A stretch of DNA of 42,509 nt from Lachnospiraceae bacterium. GTDB taxonomy: Bacteria > Bacillota > Clostridia > Lachnospirales > Lachnospiraceae. Both the position numbers and the translations under genes were made by a program. Shown piece after piece: positions 33,482 to 42,444 of this stretch (position 1 is the stretch's first letter; the number at the start of each line of letters is the position of its first letter). The notes beneath the pieces were generated by a model. It did no database searches. It was not told where the DNA came from and was given only the letters and a program-made list of their open reading frames with translations. The stretch is taken from assembly GCA_011959105.1 (NCBI GenBank), contig BLLU01000290.1:1-42509 (forward strand). The letters run 5' to 3'.

Positions 33482-34414
33482 ATGTTACCATTAGTATTAA
33501 TCGCACTTGTAGTACTGATCTTATGTATCTTTGTATCCTGCATCAAGATTGTGCCCCAGGCACAGGCTTTTGTAATGGAGCGTATGGGCGCGTATCAGGG
33601 AACCTGGTCCGTGGGCTTCCATGTGAAAATGCCTTTCCTGGACCGGGTGGCCAGAAGGGTGAACCTGAAGGAGCAGGTGGCGGATTTCCCGCCTCAGCCC
33701 GTGATTACCAAGGACAACGTGACCATGCGGATCGACACGGTGGTGTTTTATCAGATCACGGATCCCAAGCTGTTCACCTATGGCGTGGAGAATCCCATGA
33801 TGGCAATAGAGAACCTGACGGCTACCACCCTGCGTAACATTATCGGCGATCTGGAACTGGACCAGACGCTGACCAGCCGTGAGACTATCAACACCAAGAT
33901 GCGTGCCGCGCTGGATATCGCCACCGATCCCTGGGGCATCAAGGTAAACCGTGTGGAACTTAAGAACATCATTCCTCCTGCCGAGATTCAGAACGCCATG
34001 GAAAAGCAGATGAAGGCGGAGCGTGAGAGACGTGAGGCCGTCACCAGGGCAGAGGGTGAGAAGAAAGCCAATATTCTGGAGGCTGAGGGCGCCAAGGAAT
34101 CCGCGATTCTGCGTGCGGAAGCGGATAAGCAGTCCGCAATCCTGCGGGCGGAGGCTCAGAAGGAGAAGATGATTCGTGAGGCGGAAGGTGAGGCGGAAGC
34201 GATTCTGAAGGTGCAGCAGGCCAACGCGGAAGGTATCCGTCTGCTGAAAGAAGCAGGCGCGGACGAGGCCGTACTGAAGATCAAGAGCCTGGAGGCATTT
34301 GAGAGAGTGGCGGACGGCAAGGCTACCACAATCCTGCTTCCTGCGGAATTGCAGGGTATCGCCAGCATGGCGACGGCGTTCAAGACAGCAAGCCAGCAGC
34401 CTTCACAGCAATGA
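33482..34414 (+). CDS. SPFH/band 7 protein (stomatin-QmcA type)
   Basis: Membrane-anchored scaffold of the SPFH superfamily. The 310-residue protein has one N-terminal hydrophobic segment (1-20), an SPFH domain (about 20-180; PQAQAFVMERMGAYQGTW, FPPQPVITKDNVTM), and a long Ala/Glu/Lys-rich coiled coil (about 180-265). The coil has near repeats AEGAKESAILRAEADKQSAI and LRAEAQKEKMI. These proteins oligomerise into ring- or cage-like membrane assemblies and affect membrane protein quality control. The ATG at 33482 follows AGAAGGAGGAAAAA. It is the second gene of the NfeD operon, ended by the terminator at 34443. Confidence 0.93.
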   Translation: MLPLVLIALVVLILCIFVSCIKIVPQAQAFVMERMGAYQGTWSVGFHVKMPFLDRVARRVNLKEQVADFPPQPVITKDNVTMRIDTVVFYQITDPKLFTYGVENPMMAIENLTATTLRNIIGDLELDQTLTSRETINTKMRAALDIATDPWGIKVNRVELKNIIPPAEIQNAMEKQMKAERERREAVTRAEGEKKANILEAEGAKESAILRAEADKQSAILRAEAQKEKMIREAEGEAEAILKVQQANAEGIRLLKEAGADEAVLKIKSLEAFERVADGKATTILLPAELQGIASMATAFKTASQQPSQQ

Positions 34415-34442
34415 ACAAAACAGTAGTCCCTTTTTAGGGTGG

Positions 34443-34472
34443 GAGCAGGCCGGGACGGCCTGCTCTTTTTTT
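34443..34472 (+). terminator. Terminator after the SPFH gene
   Basis: GAGCAGGCC (34443-34451) pairs with GGCCTGCTC (34457-34465), followed by seven T. Confidence 0.95.
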
Positions 34473-34509
34473 GAAGCGGAAGGGGCAGAAAGACGTCGGT
34501 TTGTCCCTC

Positions 34510-34538
34510 TTGAAAAACGGAGGGAAATGAAGTATAGT
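34510..34538 (+). promoter_or_regulatory. argF promoter
   Basis: TTGAAA (34510-34515), 17-base spacer, TATAGT (34533-34538). Confidence 0.6.
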
Positions 34539-34624
34539 TATGGTAAGAATATCAGAAGGGGAGCAGTTCGGGCGGGCCGTCTGGAGAGATACTCAGGCGG
34601 GACCGGATATGCGGAAAGGAAAAG

Positions 34625-35620
34625 ATGGATTTAAAGGGACGGGATTTTTTGAAACTGCTGGATTTCAGCGCGGAGGAGATTGTGTATCTGCTGGACTTGG
34701 CGGCGGAACTTAAAGAGAAGAAAAAGCAGGGCGTTTTGGTGGATTCTTTAAAAGGGAAGAATGTGGTTCTGATTTTTGAAAAGACCAGTACCAGAACCCG
34801 GTGTGCTTTTGAGGTGGCAGCCCATGACCTGGGCATGGGAACTACTTATCTGGATCCCAGCGGCTCCCAGATCGGCAAGAAGGAGAGTATCGCGGATACG
34901 GCTGAGGTTTTGTCCGGCATGTTTGAGGGGATTGAGTACCGGGGATACGGACAGGAGATTGTGGAGGAACTGGCCAGACATTCCAGAGTACCTGTCTGGA
35001 ACGGCCTAACCAATGAATTTCATCCCACCCAGATGCTGGCGGACGCGCTGACCATAAGAGAGCATTTCGGGCATCTGAAGGGGATCCGTCTCACATACAT
35101 GGGAGATGCCAGATATAATACGGGTAATTCCCTGATGGTGCTGTGCGCCAAACTGGGGATGCATTTTACGGCCTGCACCAGCGCAAAATATTTCCCGGAG
35201 GGGGAATTGGTGAAACAGTGTGAGGAACTGGCTGCGGCCAGCGGCGGCAGCATTACACTGACCGAGGATGTGGAAGCCGGAACCAGGGGTGCGGACGTGG
35301 TCTGCACCGATGTTTGGGTATCCATGGGTGAGCCGGACGAAATCTGGGCGGAGCGCATCGGGGATCTGAAGGGATATCAGGTGAACAAAAAGGTGATGGA
35401 GAATGCGGGACCCCAGGCCGTCTTTATGCATTGCCTGCCTGCTTTCCATGATTTGAAAACCAAGATCGGCGCGGAAGTGGGGAAAAAATTCGGTATTACC
35501 GAAATGGAAGTGACGGATGAAGTGTTTGCCTCACCGCAGTCTTTGGTGTTCCAGGAGGCAGAAAACCGTATGCATACCATCAAGGCTGTGATGGCGGCTA
35601 CTTTGGGCTGGAGCCGATAA
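34625..35620 (+). CDS. argF: Ornithine carbamoyltransferase
   Basis: Condenses carbamoyl phosphate with ornithine to citrulline. The 331-residue protein has the carbamoyl-phosphate loop STRTR at 55-59, [13 protein letters not shown] (HPTQ), and the ornithine-site HCLPAFHD with the catalytic cysteine, all typical of OTCase rather than aspartate transcarbamoylase. Whether it works in biosynthesis or the arginine deiminase pathway cannot be told, because no other arg or arc gene is present; the housekeeping neighbours favour biosynthesis. The start is ATG 34625 with GGAAAGGAAAAG upstream. No ArgR box was confidently recognised. birA follows after 39 bases. Confidence 0.95.
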   Translation: MDLKGRDFLKLLDFSAEEIVYLLDLAAELKEKKKQGVLVDSLKGKNVVLIFEKTSTRTRCAFEVAAHDLGMGTTYLDPSGSQIGKKESIADTAEVLSGMFEGIEYRGYGQEIVEELARHSRVPVWNGLTNEFHPTQMLADALTIREHFGHLKGIRLTYMGDARYNTGNSLMVLCAKLGMHFTACTSAKYFPEGELVKQCEELAAASGGSITLTEDVEAGTRGADVVCTDVWVSMGEPDEIWAERIGDLKGYQVNKKVMENAGPQAVFMHCLPAFHDLKTKIGAEVGKKFGITEMEVTDEVFASPQSLVFQEAENRMHTIKAVMAATLGWSR

Positions 35621-35659
35621 AGCGAATCGGAGGCAGGCGCAGAGACGAAAGGAATATAG

Positions 35660-36637
35660 ATGAAAGCAGAGATATTGGCGCTATTGCGGGAGAGTGAAGA
35701 TTACGTATCCGGGCAGGAGTTGTGTAATCGTTTCGGCGTATCCCGCTCCGCCGTCTGGAAAGCAGTGAATCAACTGAAAAAAGAAGGCTATGAAATCCGG
35801 GCGGTGCAGAATCGGGGCTATAAGCTGGTGAGGGCGCTGGACTATGGAGAGAGTGAACTTCGCAGCCGTATACACACTGCCTGGGCGGGGTCGCAACTCT
35901 ATTTTCATCAGGTGACCGGATCCACCAACCTGTTGGCGAAGCAGGCGGGGGAGAGGGATGCTCCCCACGGTGCGCTGTTTGTGGCAGGAGAGCAGACTGC
36001 CGGACGTGGCAGGCGGGGCAGGAGTTGGCAATCGCCCCCGGAGGCCAATATATATTTTACCATCTTGCTGCGGCCCGGGTTTTCGCCGGATCAGGCTTCT
36101 ATGCTGACCCTGGTGATGGCACACAGCGTGGCGGCTGCCATCCACAGGCTCACGGGAATGGAGGCGGGGATCAAATGGCCCAATGATGTGTTGCTGGAGG
36201 ACAGAAAAGTCTGCGGCATTCTGACGGAAATGAGCCTGGAGCGGGAGTATATCCACTATGTGGTGTGCGGCGTAGGGATCAATGTGGCTCCCCAGGTGTT
36301 CCCTGAAGAGATTCGGGAGCATGTCACCACCGTGGAGGCCGCTTACGGTCAGCCCGTGTCCAAAGGGGCGCTCCTGCAGTATGTGATCGAGGCATTTGAG
36401 CAGGACTATGATGCATTTGCGGCTGCCGGCGATTTGTCGCCGCTGCTTGATAGTTACAACGGGATGCTGGTGAATCTGGGACGGGGAGTGCGGATTCTGG
36501 ACCCCAAGGGAGAGTGGGAAGGCACTGCCCGGGGCATCAACACCAGAGGAGAATTGCTGGTGGAGGATGCGGCGGGCAGGGTCACAGCGGTTTATGCGGG
36601 AGAGGTGTCTGTCCGGGGCGTATATGGGTATGTGTGA
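35660..36637 (+). CDS. birA: Biotin-protein ligase and biotin operon repressor
   Basis: Activates biotin with ATP and attaches it to carboxylases. The 325-residue protein is the bifunctional form. It has an N-terminal winged helix-turn-helix (about 1-60, SGQELCNRFGVSRSAVWKAV) and the central ligase domain with GRGRRGR (115-121) and KWPNDVLL. A C-terminal SH3-like domain (about 275-325) completes it. The HTH implies biotin-dependent repression of biotin synthesis or transport genes elsewhere. The ATG at 35660 follows AAAGGAATATAG. It lies in a likely operon from argF through coaX and dusB. Confidence 0.95.
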   Translation: MKAEILALLRESEDYVSGQELCNRFGVSRSAVWKAVNQLKKEGYEIRAVQNRGYKLVRALDYGESELRSRIHTAWAGSQLYFHQVTGSTNLLAKQAGERDAPHGALFVAGEQTAGRGRRGRSWQSPPEANIYFTILLRPGFSPDQASMLTLVMAHSVAAAIHRLTGMEAGIKWPNDVLLEDRKVCGILTEMSLEREYIHYVVCGVGINVAPQVFPEEIREHVTTVEAAYGQPVSKGALLQYVIEAFEQDYDAFAAAGDLSPLLDSYNGMLVNLGRGVRILDPKGEWEGTARGINTRGELLVEDAAGRVTAVYAGEVSVRGVYGYV

Positions 36638-36691
36638 GATGACAGGAATATGTCCCATGGCATGTAACATGATTTATAAATAGAGGAAAGT

Positions 36692-37039
36692 ATGGAACAG
36701 GAACGGGTGGTGCTCTGCGGCGCCAACGCCTATGAGCAGAAATACTATTTTAATCAGGCATTTAAAGGGATTCCGGAATCCATTCAGGAGGAACTGCATA
36801 TAATCTGTGTGTTGTTCACCGAGGAGGTGGGAGGTGTGTTTACCATTGTCTTTGAGCCGGACGGTTCCGTATCCCTGGAGACCAATGCGGAGGATGGCGA
36901 CTTTTATTATGACGAGATCAGCAGCGGGCTGCTGGTGTCGGAGATCCGCAGGAAGAGGCGGGATCTTCTGGAGTCCCTGAGTCTGTATTACAGGGTCTTT
37001 ATATTGAAAGAAGATTTGTCGGCGATGCTGGAGGAGTAA
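36692..37039 (+). CDS. Small conserved protein, possibly DUF6145
   Basis: The 115-residue protein has a [20 protein letters not shown] start, a beta-rich centre with [20 protein letters not shown], and a helical C-terminus ([18 protein letters not shown]). No signal peptide or membrane segment. It lies between birA and coaX, 20 bases before the latter. I believe this matches a Lachnospiraceae family named DUF6145, from memory only. The ATG at 36692 follows AGAGGAAAGT. Function is unknown. Confidence 0.75.
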   Translation: MEQERVVLCGANAYEQKYYFNQAFKGIPESIQEELHIICVLFTEEVGGVFTIVFEPDGSVSLETNAEDGDFYYDEISSGLLVSEIRRKRRDLLESLSLYYRVFILKEDLSAMLEE

Positions 37040-37059
37040 AGTTGGAAGGGAGGGGCAGT

Positions 37060-37833
37060 ATGATCTTAGTAGTAGATGTGGGCAATACCAATATCACCTG
37101 CGGCGTATATGGCAACCGGGAGATGAAGGCCACCTTTCGGATGACCACTAAGACGCCCCGGACTTCCGATGAATACGGCGTTATGATGAGTCAGCTTTTG
37201 TCGGCCAGAGGAGTCAGGGCCCAGTCCATCGAGGGCGTAGCGGTGGCCAGCGTAGTGCCGGATGTGATGCATTCTCTGATGGGCGGTATCACCCGCTATG
37301 TGACCAGTCAGGTGCTGACCGTGGGTCCCGGCATCAAGACAGGTATCAAGATCACCACGGAGGACCCCAGGGCCATCGGCGCGGACCGAATTGTGGACGC
37401 GGTGGCGGCTTATGAAAAATACGGCGGGCCCGCTCTGGTCATTGACTTTAATACCGCTACTACCTATGACTATGTGACTGCCCAGGGACATTTTGCGGCG
37501 GGTATCACCGCTCCCGGCATCCGCATCAGTTCGGAGGCGCTGTGGAAGGAGACGGCTAAGCTGCCCAATATAGAGATTAAGAAGCCCAGGTCCATTCTGG
37601 CCCAGGAGACCATCAGCAGTATGCAGGCGGGATTGGTGTACGGGCAGATCGGCCAGACGGAATATATCATCAAAAAAGTGAAGGAAGAGACCGGTATCCC
37701 GGATATGAAGGTGGTGGCCACCGGCGGTTTGGGACGGCTGATTGCGGAGGAGACAGAGGCCATTGATTTTTATGATCCCTATCTGACCCTGGACGGTCTG
37801 CGAATCCTGTACGAGAAAAACAAAAACCGATAA
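37060..37833 (+). CDS. coaX: Type III pantothenate kinase
   Basis: First step of coenzyme A synthesis. The 257-residue protein belongs to the ASKHA fold, with the phosphate-1 motif DVGNTN (6-11), the [19 protein letters not shown] segment, and DFNTATTYD where most family members read DFGTATTFD. The Gly to Asn change at this motif is an oddity worth noting. Type III enzymes typically need a monovalent cation and are not feedback-inhibited by CoA. ATG 37060 is chosen because GGAAGGGAGGGGCAGT precedes it; the TTG at 37042 lies upstream of that ribosome site. It follows the small protein within the birA operon. Confidence 0.93.
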   Translation: MILVVDVGNTNITCGVYGNREMKATFRMTTKTPRTSDEYGVMMSQLLSARGVRAQSIEGVAVASVVPDVMHSLMGGITRYVTSQVLTVGPGIKTGIKITTEDPRAIGADRIVDAVAAYEKYGGPALVIDFNTATTYDYVTAQGHFAAGITAPGIRISSEALWKETAKLPNIEIKKPRSILAQETISSMQAGLVYGQIGQTEYIIKKVKEETGIPDMKVVATGGLGRLIAEETEAIDFYDPYLTLDGLRILYEKNKNR

Positions 37834-37891
37834 AATGGAAGTTTGGACGCGGTATCACAGAGGGGTCTGAGATACGCGGATAGAGGAAAGT

Positions 37892-38860
37892 ATGAGTATT
37901 TTACAGATTGGAAATGTAATTTTAGACAATAATGTAATTTTAGCTCCCATGGCAGGTGTGACAGACCTGCCATTTCGTGTATTGTGCAGGGAGCAGGGAG
38001 CTGGCCTGGTGTGCATGGAGATGGTCAGCGCCAAGGCCATTTACTACAATAATAAGAACACGGAGCAATTGCTGGAGATCTGTTCCGGGGAAATGCCGGT
38101 TTCCCTCCAGCTTTTTGGTTCTGACCCGGATATCCTCAGCGAGATGGCCAAGCGCATCGAGGATCGTCCCTTTGCCATCCTGGACCTGAACATGGGCTGT
38201 CCTGTGCCCAAAGTGGCGGGCAATGGGGAGGGATCGGCCCTGCTGAAAAATCCCGTCTTGGTCAGGGAAATCCTGTCCAAGCTGGTAAAGGCCATCCGCA
38301 AGCCTGTGACGGTGAAAATCCGCAAGGGTTTTGATGAGGAACATGTCAACGCGGTGGAGATTGCCCGGATCGCGGAGGACTGCGGCGTGGCGGCAGTGAC
38401 GGTTCATGGCCGCACCAGGCAGCAGTATTACAGCGGCAAGGCGGATTGGGACATCATCGCGGCGGTAAAGAATGCCGTGAAGATTCCTGTGATTGGCAAC
38501 GGAGACGTGGTGGACGCCGGCGCGGCGGAGGCGATGCTGCGGCATACGGGCTGTGACGGAGTGATGATTGGCCGGGCAGCCCAGGGCAATCCCTGGATTT
38601 TTCGGGAAACGGTCCAATATCTGGAGACTGGTATCCTTCCGCCCCGTCCTCATCCCCGGGAGGTAAAGGAACTGGTGCGGCGGCATGCGGCGCTGCAGAT
38701 GCAGCACAAGGGGGAATATACGGCAGTGCGGGAGATGCGCAAACATCTGGCCTGGTATACGGCGGGGTATCCCCACTCTGCCCGTTTCCGGCAGACCATC
38801 AATACCATGGAGACCATGGAGCAGTTATTGGCCGGACTGGAAGAAATCTTTGGGGCGTAA
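37892..38860 (+). CDS. dusB: tRNA-dihydrouridine synthase
   Basis: FMN-dependent reduction of uridines in tRNA to dihydrouridine. The 322-residue protein has the N-terminal LAPMAGVTDLPFR barrel signature, LDLNMGCPVPKVAGNGEGSA with the catalytic Cys103, VTVHGRTRQQYY, and the phosphate-binding GNGDV and GVMIGRAAQGNPWIF segments. It matches the DusB/Nif3-like class usual in Firmicutes. The ATG at 37892 follows AGAGGAAAGT. It follows coaX by 58 bases with no terminator, so it likely belongs to the same transcript. It is not adjacent to lysS and greA here, though the cluster lies within 4 kb. Confidence 0.94.
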   Translation: MSILQIGNVILDNNVILAPMAGVTDLPFRVLCREQGAGLVCMEMVSAKAIYYNNKNTEQLLEICSGEMPVSLQLFGSDPDILSEMAKRIEDRPFAILDLNMGCPVPKVAGNGEGSALLKNPVLVREILSKLVKAIRKPVTVKIRKGFDEEHVNAVEIARIAEDCGVAAVTVHGRTRQQYYSGKADWDIIAAVKNAVKIPVIGNGDVVDAGAAEAMLRHTGCDGVMIGRAAQGNPWIFRETVQYLETGILPPRPHPREVKELVRRHAALQMQHKGEYTAVREMRKHLAWYTAGYPHSARFRQTINTMETMEQLLAGLEEIFGA

Positions 38861-38949
38861 ACGCCCGGTATTTTGGCAAATGCATATTTTTGCCCTGAAC
38901 CACATAGAGTAGTGATTGAAAAACAGGCTTCGGGCATGTAAGGGGGCTT

Positions 38950-39825
38950 ATGGAACATGTGGTATACCTGATGGTAAAAAAGGGCAATAAGGGGAACCGG
39001 GAGCCTGTGGTGCTGGAACGTTTGCAGATGGGGCAGATGCATCTGAGCCGGGTGACGCTGCTGGAACCTTATCTGGAGGCATGGCGGCATCCTTCCCATG
39101 TGTGCGGTGTGATATGGGACAAGATCCGAGAGCGCTGCCAGGAGGGAGCCAGTCTGCGGGAACTGCACAGGTGTCTTCCGGATTATCAGGTTTGGGACAG
39201 GAGTTTCCAGGGTTATCTGCAGCGGCGTAAGATGAGCAGGGAATGGCTGAGGGTGTGGCAGGTACCTTTTTTTGACCGATACGGCGGAGCAGAGCAGCTG
39301 CAGATTCTGATGGACAATGTGGAGGAATGGCAGCGATACTCCCAGATTCTGGTGCTGGGATTTAACCCGGATATGGCGGTGTGGCTGCCCCTGCTGGCGC
39401 GCCGGGCCAGAGGAATTGATTTTTATCTGGACTATGAACCCAGGGGCATGGAGGAACTTCAGGAGTGGATCGGGGAGGAGTACGGGCTTGTGAGCCAGTG
39501 GCGGATTTTGGAGAGCAGGGAGCAGCCTGATGCCGGGCCGGAGCCATCGGCTGCCGGGCCAAGCCTCCAAGAAGTGGGAGATGAGGGAGCGGCCGGGAAA
39601 AAAGCCATATCTTACCCGGGATTGAGTCAATATTTCCGGGGGTACGGGGAGCCCTGCCTGGTGCTGGACTTTACAGGCGCAGCGGACATCCCGGTGACAG
39701 GGCTCAGAGCCGGCAGTATGTGGTGGGATCTGGGAGCCCTGGAAGAAAAGCGGCATCTGTTGGAGGACCGGCCTCTGGGGGTAAGATATGTGTCACTGCG
39801 GACTCTGTGGAGGGACATGGTGTAG
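38950..39825 (+). CDS. Unrecognised 291-residue protein
   Basis: Soluble-looking protein with no signal peptide or membrane helix. The middle has a strand-turn-helix pattern (SQILVLGFNPDMAVWLPLLA, RGIDFYLDYEPRG) that could be part of a Rossmann-like fold. A second hydrophobic strand plus loop comes late (PCLVLDFTGAADIPV). An alanine/proline/glycine-rich linker lies at about 195-215. It is rich in Trp and Arg. The ATG at 38950 is preceded by a weak GGGGGC site. It may be the last gene of the argF-birA-coaX-dusB run. I do not recognise a family. Confidence 0.7.
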   Translation: MEHVVYLMVKKGNKGNREPVVLERLQMGQMHLSRVTLLEPYLEAWRHPSHVCGVIWDKIRERCQEGASLRELHRCLPDYQVWDRSFQGYLQRRKMSREWLRVWQVPFFDRYGGAEQLQILMDNVEEWQRYSQILVLGFNPDMAVWLPLLARRARGIDFYLDYEPRGMEELQEWIGEEYGLVSQWRILESREQPDAGPEPSAAGPSLQEVGDEGAAGKKAISYPGLSQYFRGYGEPCLVLDFTGAADIPVTGLRAGSMWWDLGALEEKRHLLEDRPLGVRYVSLRTLWRDMV

Positions 39826-40003
39826 TGCGGGGGACAATCCGCTCCATACTGCTAATTGCTGTATTTTCGGGCCGAAGATTAACTGTAAATGCTCTGGAGT
39901 CTGTGCGAGAGAGCAGGATTGATCATGCTGTTGCGCCGCAGGAGTGTTTGTTTAGAGAAGAGCATCTGCTTACATGAGTATGCCGGTTTACAGCAAGTGG
40001 TAC

Positions 40004-40032
40004 TTGACACCACTTGGAAAATTCAGTATAAT
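40004..40032 (+). promoter_or_regulatory. Consensus promoter of greA-lysS
   Basis: TTGACA (40004-40009), 17-base spacer, TATAAT (40027-40032), a perfect sigma-A match 66 bases before greA. The rest of 39826-40098 shows nothing else. Confidence 0.85.
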
Positions 40033-40098
40033 ACGGTGTGCCAATTAGGAAAACAACGATTTTACTATAAATGTATAAAGAAGGAAGGGGATTACAGA

Positions 40099-40581
40099 AT
40101 GCAGGAAAAGAAAAACATTTTGACCTATGAGGGCCTGAAGAAGTACGAGGAGGAACTTCACGAGTTGAAGGTGGTAAAACGTCAGGAAGTGGCCCAGAAA
40201 ATCAAGGAAGCCAGGGAGCAGGGAGACCTGTCGGAGAATGCAGAGTACGATGCGGCTAAGGATGAGCAGAGGGATATTGAAGCCCGAATCGAGGAGTTGG
40301 AGAAGATTCTGAAGAATGCCGAGGTAGTGGTAGAGGAAGAGGTGGATCTGGACAAGATCAGTATCGGCTGCCGCGTCAAACTGTTGGATATTGAGTACAG
40401 CGAGGAGCTGGAGTATAAGATTGTGGGTTCCACCGAGGCCAACAGCCTTAAGGGCAAGATTTCCAATGAGAGTCCTGTGGGCAAGGCGCTGCTGGGCAGG
40501 AAGATCGGTGATACGGTGGAAGTGGAGACGCAGGCAGGCACATTTTCGTATAAAGTGCTGGAGATCCAGAGAAGCAACTGA
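40099..40581 (+). CDS. greA: Transcription elongation factor GreA
   Basis: Rescues backtracked RNA polymerase by stimulating transcript cleavage. The 160-residue protein has the N-terminal coiled-coil hairpin (about 12-80) with the acidic tip in [20 protein letters not shown]. The FKBP-like C-terminal domain follows (about 85-160; [20 protein letters not shown]). Length is normal. The ATG at 40099 follows AGGAAGGGGATTACAGA. It is driven by the consensus promoter at 40004 and followed by lysS, a usual Clostridia pairing. Confidence 0.96.
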   Translation: MQEKKNILTYEGLKKYEEELHELKVVKRQEVAQKIKEAREQGDLSENAEYDAAKDEQRDIEARIEELEKILKNAEVVVEEEVDLDKISIGCRVKLLDIEYSEELEYKIVGSTEANSLKGKISNESPVGKALLGRKIGDTVEVETQAGTFSYKVLEIQRSN

Positions 40582-40716
40582 TTGGAGACAGCGGATACCA
40601 TATCCTGACCGGCATGTGGATGCGGGGAAAGGGGCCGGGCGCTTTAGACACGTTCATTGCGCCGATGAGTAAGGGGCCGGAACAGGAAATGGGGAATTAT
40701 AATAGGAGATAAAAAA

Positions 40717-42231
40717 GTGGCGGAAGAAAAGAACAATCAGGCAAAGCAGGAACAGCAGCAGGATATCGGCCAGCTGCTGAAGGTGAGAAGGGAGAAGCTG
40801 GCCGTTCTGCAGGAGGCGGGCAAGGATCCCTTTCAGATTACTAAATACGATGTGACTCATCACAGCACGCAGATCAAGGAGCAATACGGGGAATTGGAGG
40901 GGAAGACCGTGCGCATCGCAGGACGTATCATGTCCAAGCGCATCATGGGCAAGGCCTCTTTTTGCAATATCCAGGATCTGCCCGGCAATATTCAGTGCTA
41001 TGTGGCCCGGGACAGCATCGGCGAGGAAGCCTATGCGGAATTTAAAAAGTATGATGTGGGTGACATTGCGGGCATCGAAGGAGAGGTGTTTACCACCAAA
41101 ACGGGGGAGATCTCCGTACATGCCACAGGCGTGACCCTGCTGGCCAAGAGCCTGCAGATTCTGCCGGAGAAGTATCACGGACTGACCAACACGGATATCC
41201 GCTACCGTCAGAGATATACGGATCTTATTATGAATGCGGAGGTGAAGGACACCTTCATCAAGCGTTCCCGCATTATCAAGGAGATTCGCAATTTCCTGGA
41301 TGACAGGGGCTTTATGGAAGTGGAGACTCCCATGCTGGTGTCCAATGCGGGCGGCGCGGCGGCCAGGCCCTTCGAGACGCACTACAATGCGTTGGATGAG
41401 GACGTGAAGCTGCGCATTTCTCTGGAATTGTATCTGAAGAGGCTCATTGTGGGCGGTCTGGAGCGGGTCTATGAGATTGGCCGGGTATTCCGCAATGAGG
41501 GTGTGGACACCCGCCACAATCCGGAGTTTACCCTGATGGAACTGTATCAGGCATATACCGACTATGAGGGTATGATGGAACTGACAGAGAGTATGTTCCG
41601 CTATCTGGCCCAGACGGTTTGCGGCAATACTGTCATCACTTATAATGGCATGGAGATTGATTTTGGAAAGCCCTTTGAGCGTATTACCATGAATGACTGC
41701 ATTAAGAAGTACGCAGGGGTGGATTTTGACGCGGTGGAGGGAGATGAGGCCGCCAAGGCTCTGGCTGACCAGCACCATATAGCATATGAGGCCCGTCACA
41801 CCAAGGGGGATATCATCAACTTATTCTTCGAGGAGTACTGCGAGAAGAACCTGGTGCAGCCTACTTTCGTGATGGACCATCCTCTGGCCATCTCCCCGCT
41901 GACCAAGAAGAAGCCGGAAGATCCCGAAAAGGTGGAGCGTTTTGAACTGTTTATCAATACCTGGGAGATGTGCAATGCCTATTCCGAGTTGAACGATCCT
42001 CTGGATCAGAGGGAGCGTTTCGCGGCTCAGGACGCGGCCTTTGCTGCCGGGGATGAGGAGGCCAACCATACGGATGAGGACTTCCTGAACGCCCTGGAGG
42101 TCGGCATGCCTCCCACCGGAGGCATCGGCTACGGTATTGACCGGCTGGTGATGCTGCTCACCGACAGTCCGGCCATCCGGGATGTGCTGCTGTTCCCGAC
42201 GATGAAAACTTTGGGTGGAAAAGACCAGTAA
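40717..42231 (+). CDS. lysS: Lysyl-tRNA synthetase, class II
   Basis: Charges tRNA-Lys. The 504-residue protein has an N-terminal OB anticodon-binding domain (about 60-150; VRIAGRIMSKRIMGKASFCN) and the class II core. Motif 1 runs through FLDDRGFMEVETPML, motif 2 through YEIGRVFRNEGVDTRHNPEF, and motif 3 is GYGIDRLVMLL near the end. The start is GTG 40717 behind AATAGGAGATAAAAAA; no better ATG exists. It lies 135 bases after greA, probably the same transcript. The leader has two GGGGCCGG words (about 40634 and 40674) and an AATGGGGAATTATAATAGGAG end resembling the leaders of proC and the flavin reductase gene. DNA turns AT-rich right after its stop. Confidence 0.96.
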   Translation: MAEEKNNQAKQEQQQDIGQLLKVRREKLAVLQEAGKDPFQITKYDVTHHSTQIKEQYGELEGKTVRIAGRIMSKRIMGKASFCNIQDLPGNIQCYVARDSIGEEAYAEFKKYDVGDIAGIEGEVFTTKTGEISVHATGVTLLAKSLQILPEKYHGLTNTDIRYRQRYTDLIMNAEVKDTFIKRSRIIKEIRNFLDDRGFMEVETPMLVSNAGGAAARPFETHYNALDEDVKLRISLELYLKRLIVGGLERVYEIGRVFRNEGVDTRHNPEFTLMELYQAYTDYEGMMELTESMFRYLAQTVCGNTVITYNGMEIDFGKPFERITMNDCIKKYAGVDFDAVEGDEAAKALADQHHIAYEARHTKGDIINLFFEEYCEKNLVQPTFVMDHPLAISPLTKKKPEDPEKVERFELFINTWEMCNAYSELNDPLDQRERFAAQDAAFAAGDEEANHTDEDFLNALEVGMPPTGGIGYGIDRLVMLLTDSPAIRDVLLFPTMKTLGGKDQ

Positions 42232-42264
42232 AATCTAGGGTTTGCGGTACTTGAACTTGTAAAC

Positions 42265-42292
42265 TACAACAAATTTACAACAATTTTACAAC
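42265..42292 (+). repeat. Three TACAAC repeats with an 11-base period downstream of lysS
   Basis: TACAAC occurs at 42265, 42276 and 42287, so TTTACA words stand 11 bases apart on one helix face. On the opposite strand this is TGTAAA-N5-TGTAAA, the shape of PhoP/WalR-type response regulator boxes; integrase arm sites look similar. Confidence 0.6.
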
Positions 42293-42361
42293 GCATAATG
42301 AAGAATAATGAGCGTTAATGAATAGTTGTACTCATAAATCCAATTCAATATTTTGTACGAT

Positions 42362-42402
42362 AAGGACATTTTTCTAAAAGAAAATTTTAGGGAAGTGTCC
42401 TT
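42362..42402. terminator. Hairpin of the AAGGACATTT family near the window end
   Basis: AAGGACA (42362-42368) pairs with TGTCCTT (42396-42402), with an inner CTAAAA/TTTTAG stem (42374-42390) and T run 42401-42404. It is related to the island hairpins at 11174 and 14514. Confidence 0.6.
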
Positions 42403-42444
42403 TTGTTATGGTCGAAAAACAAAATAGAAATGGAGGAAATGAAC

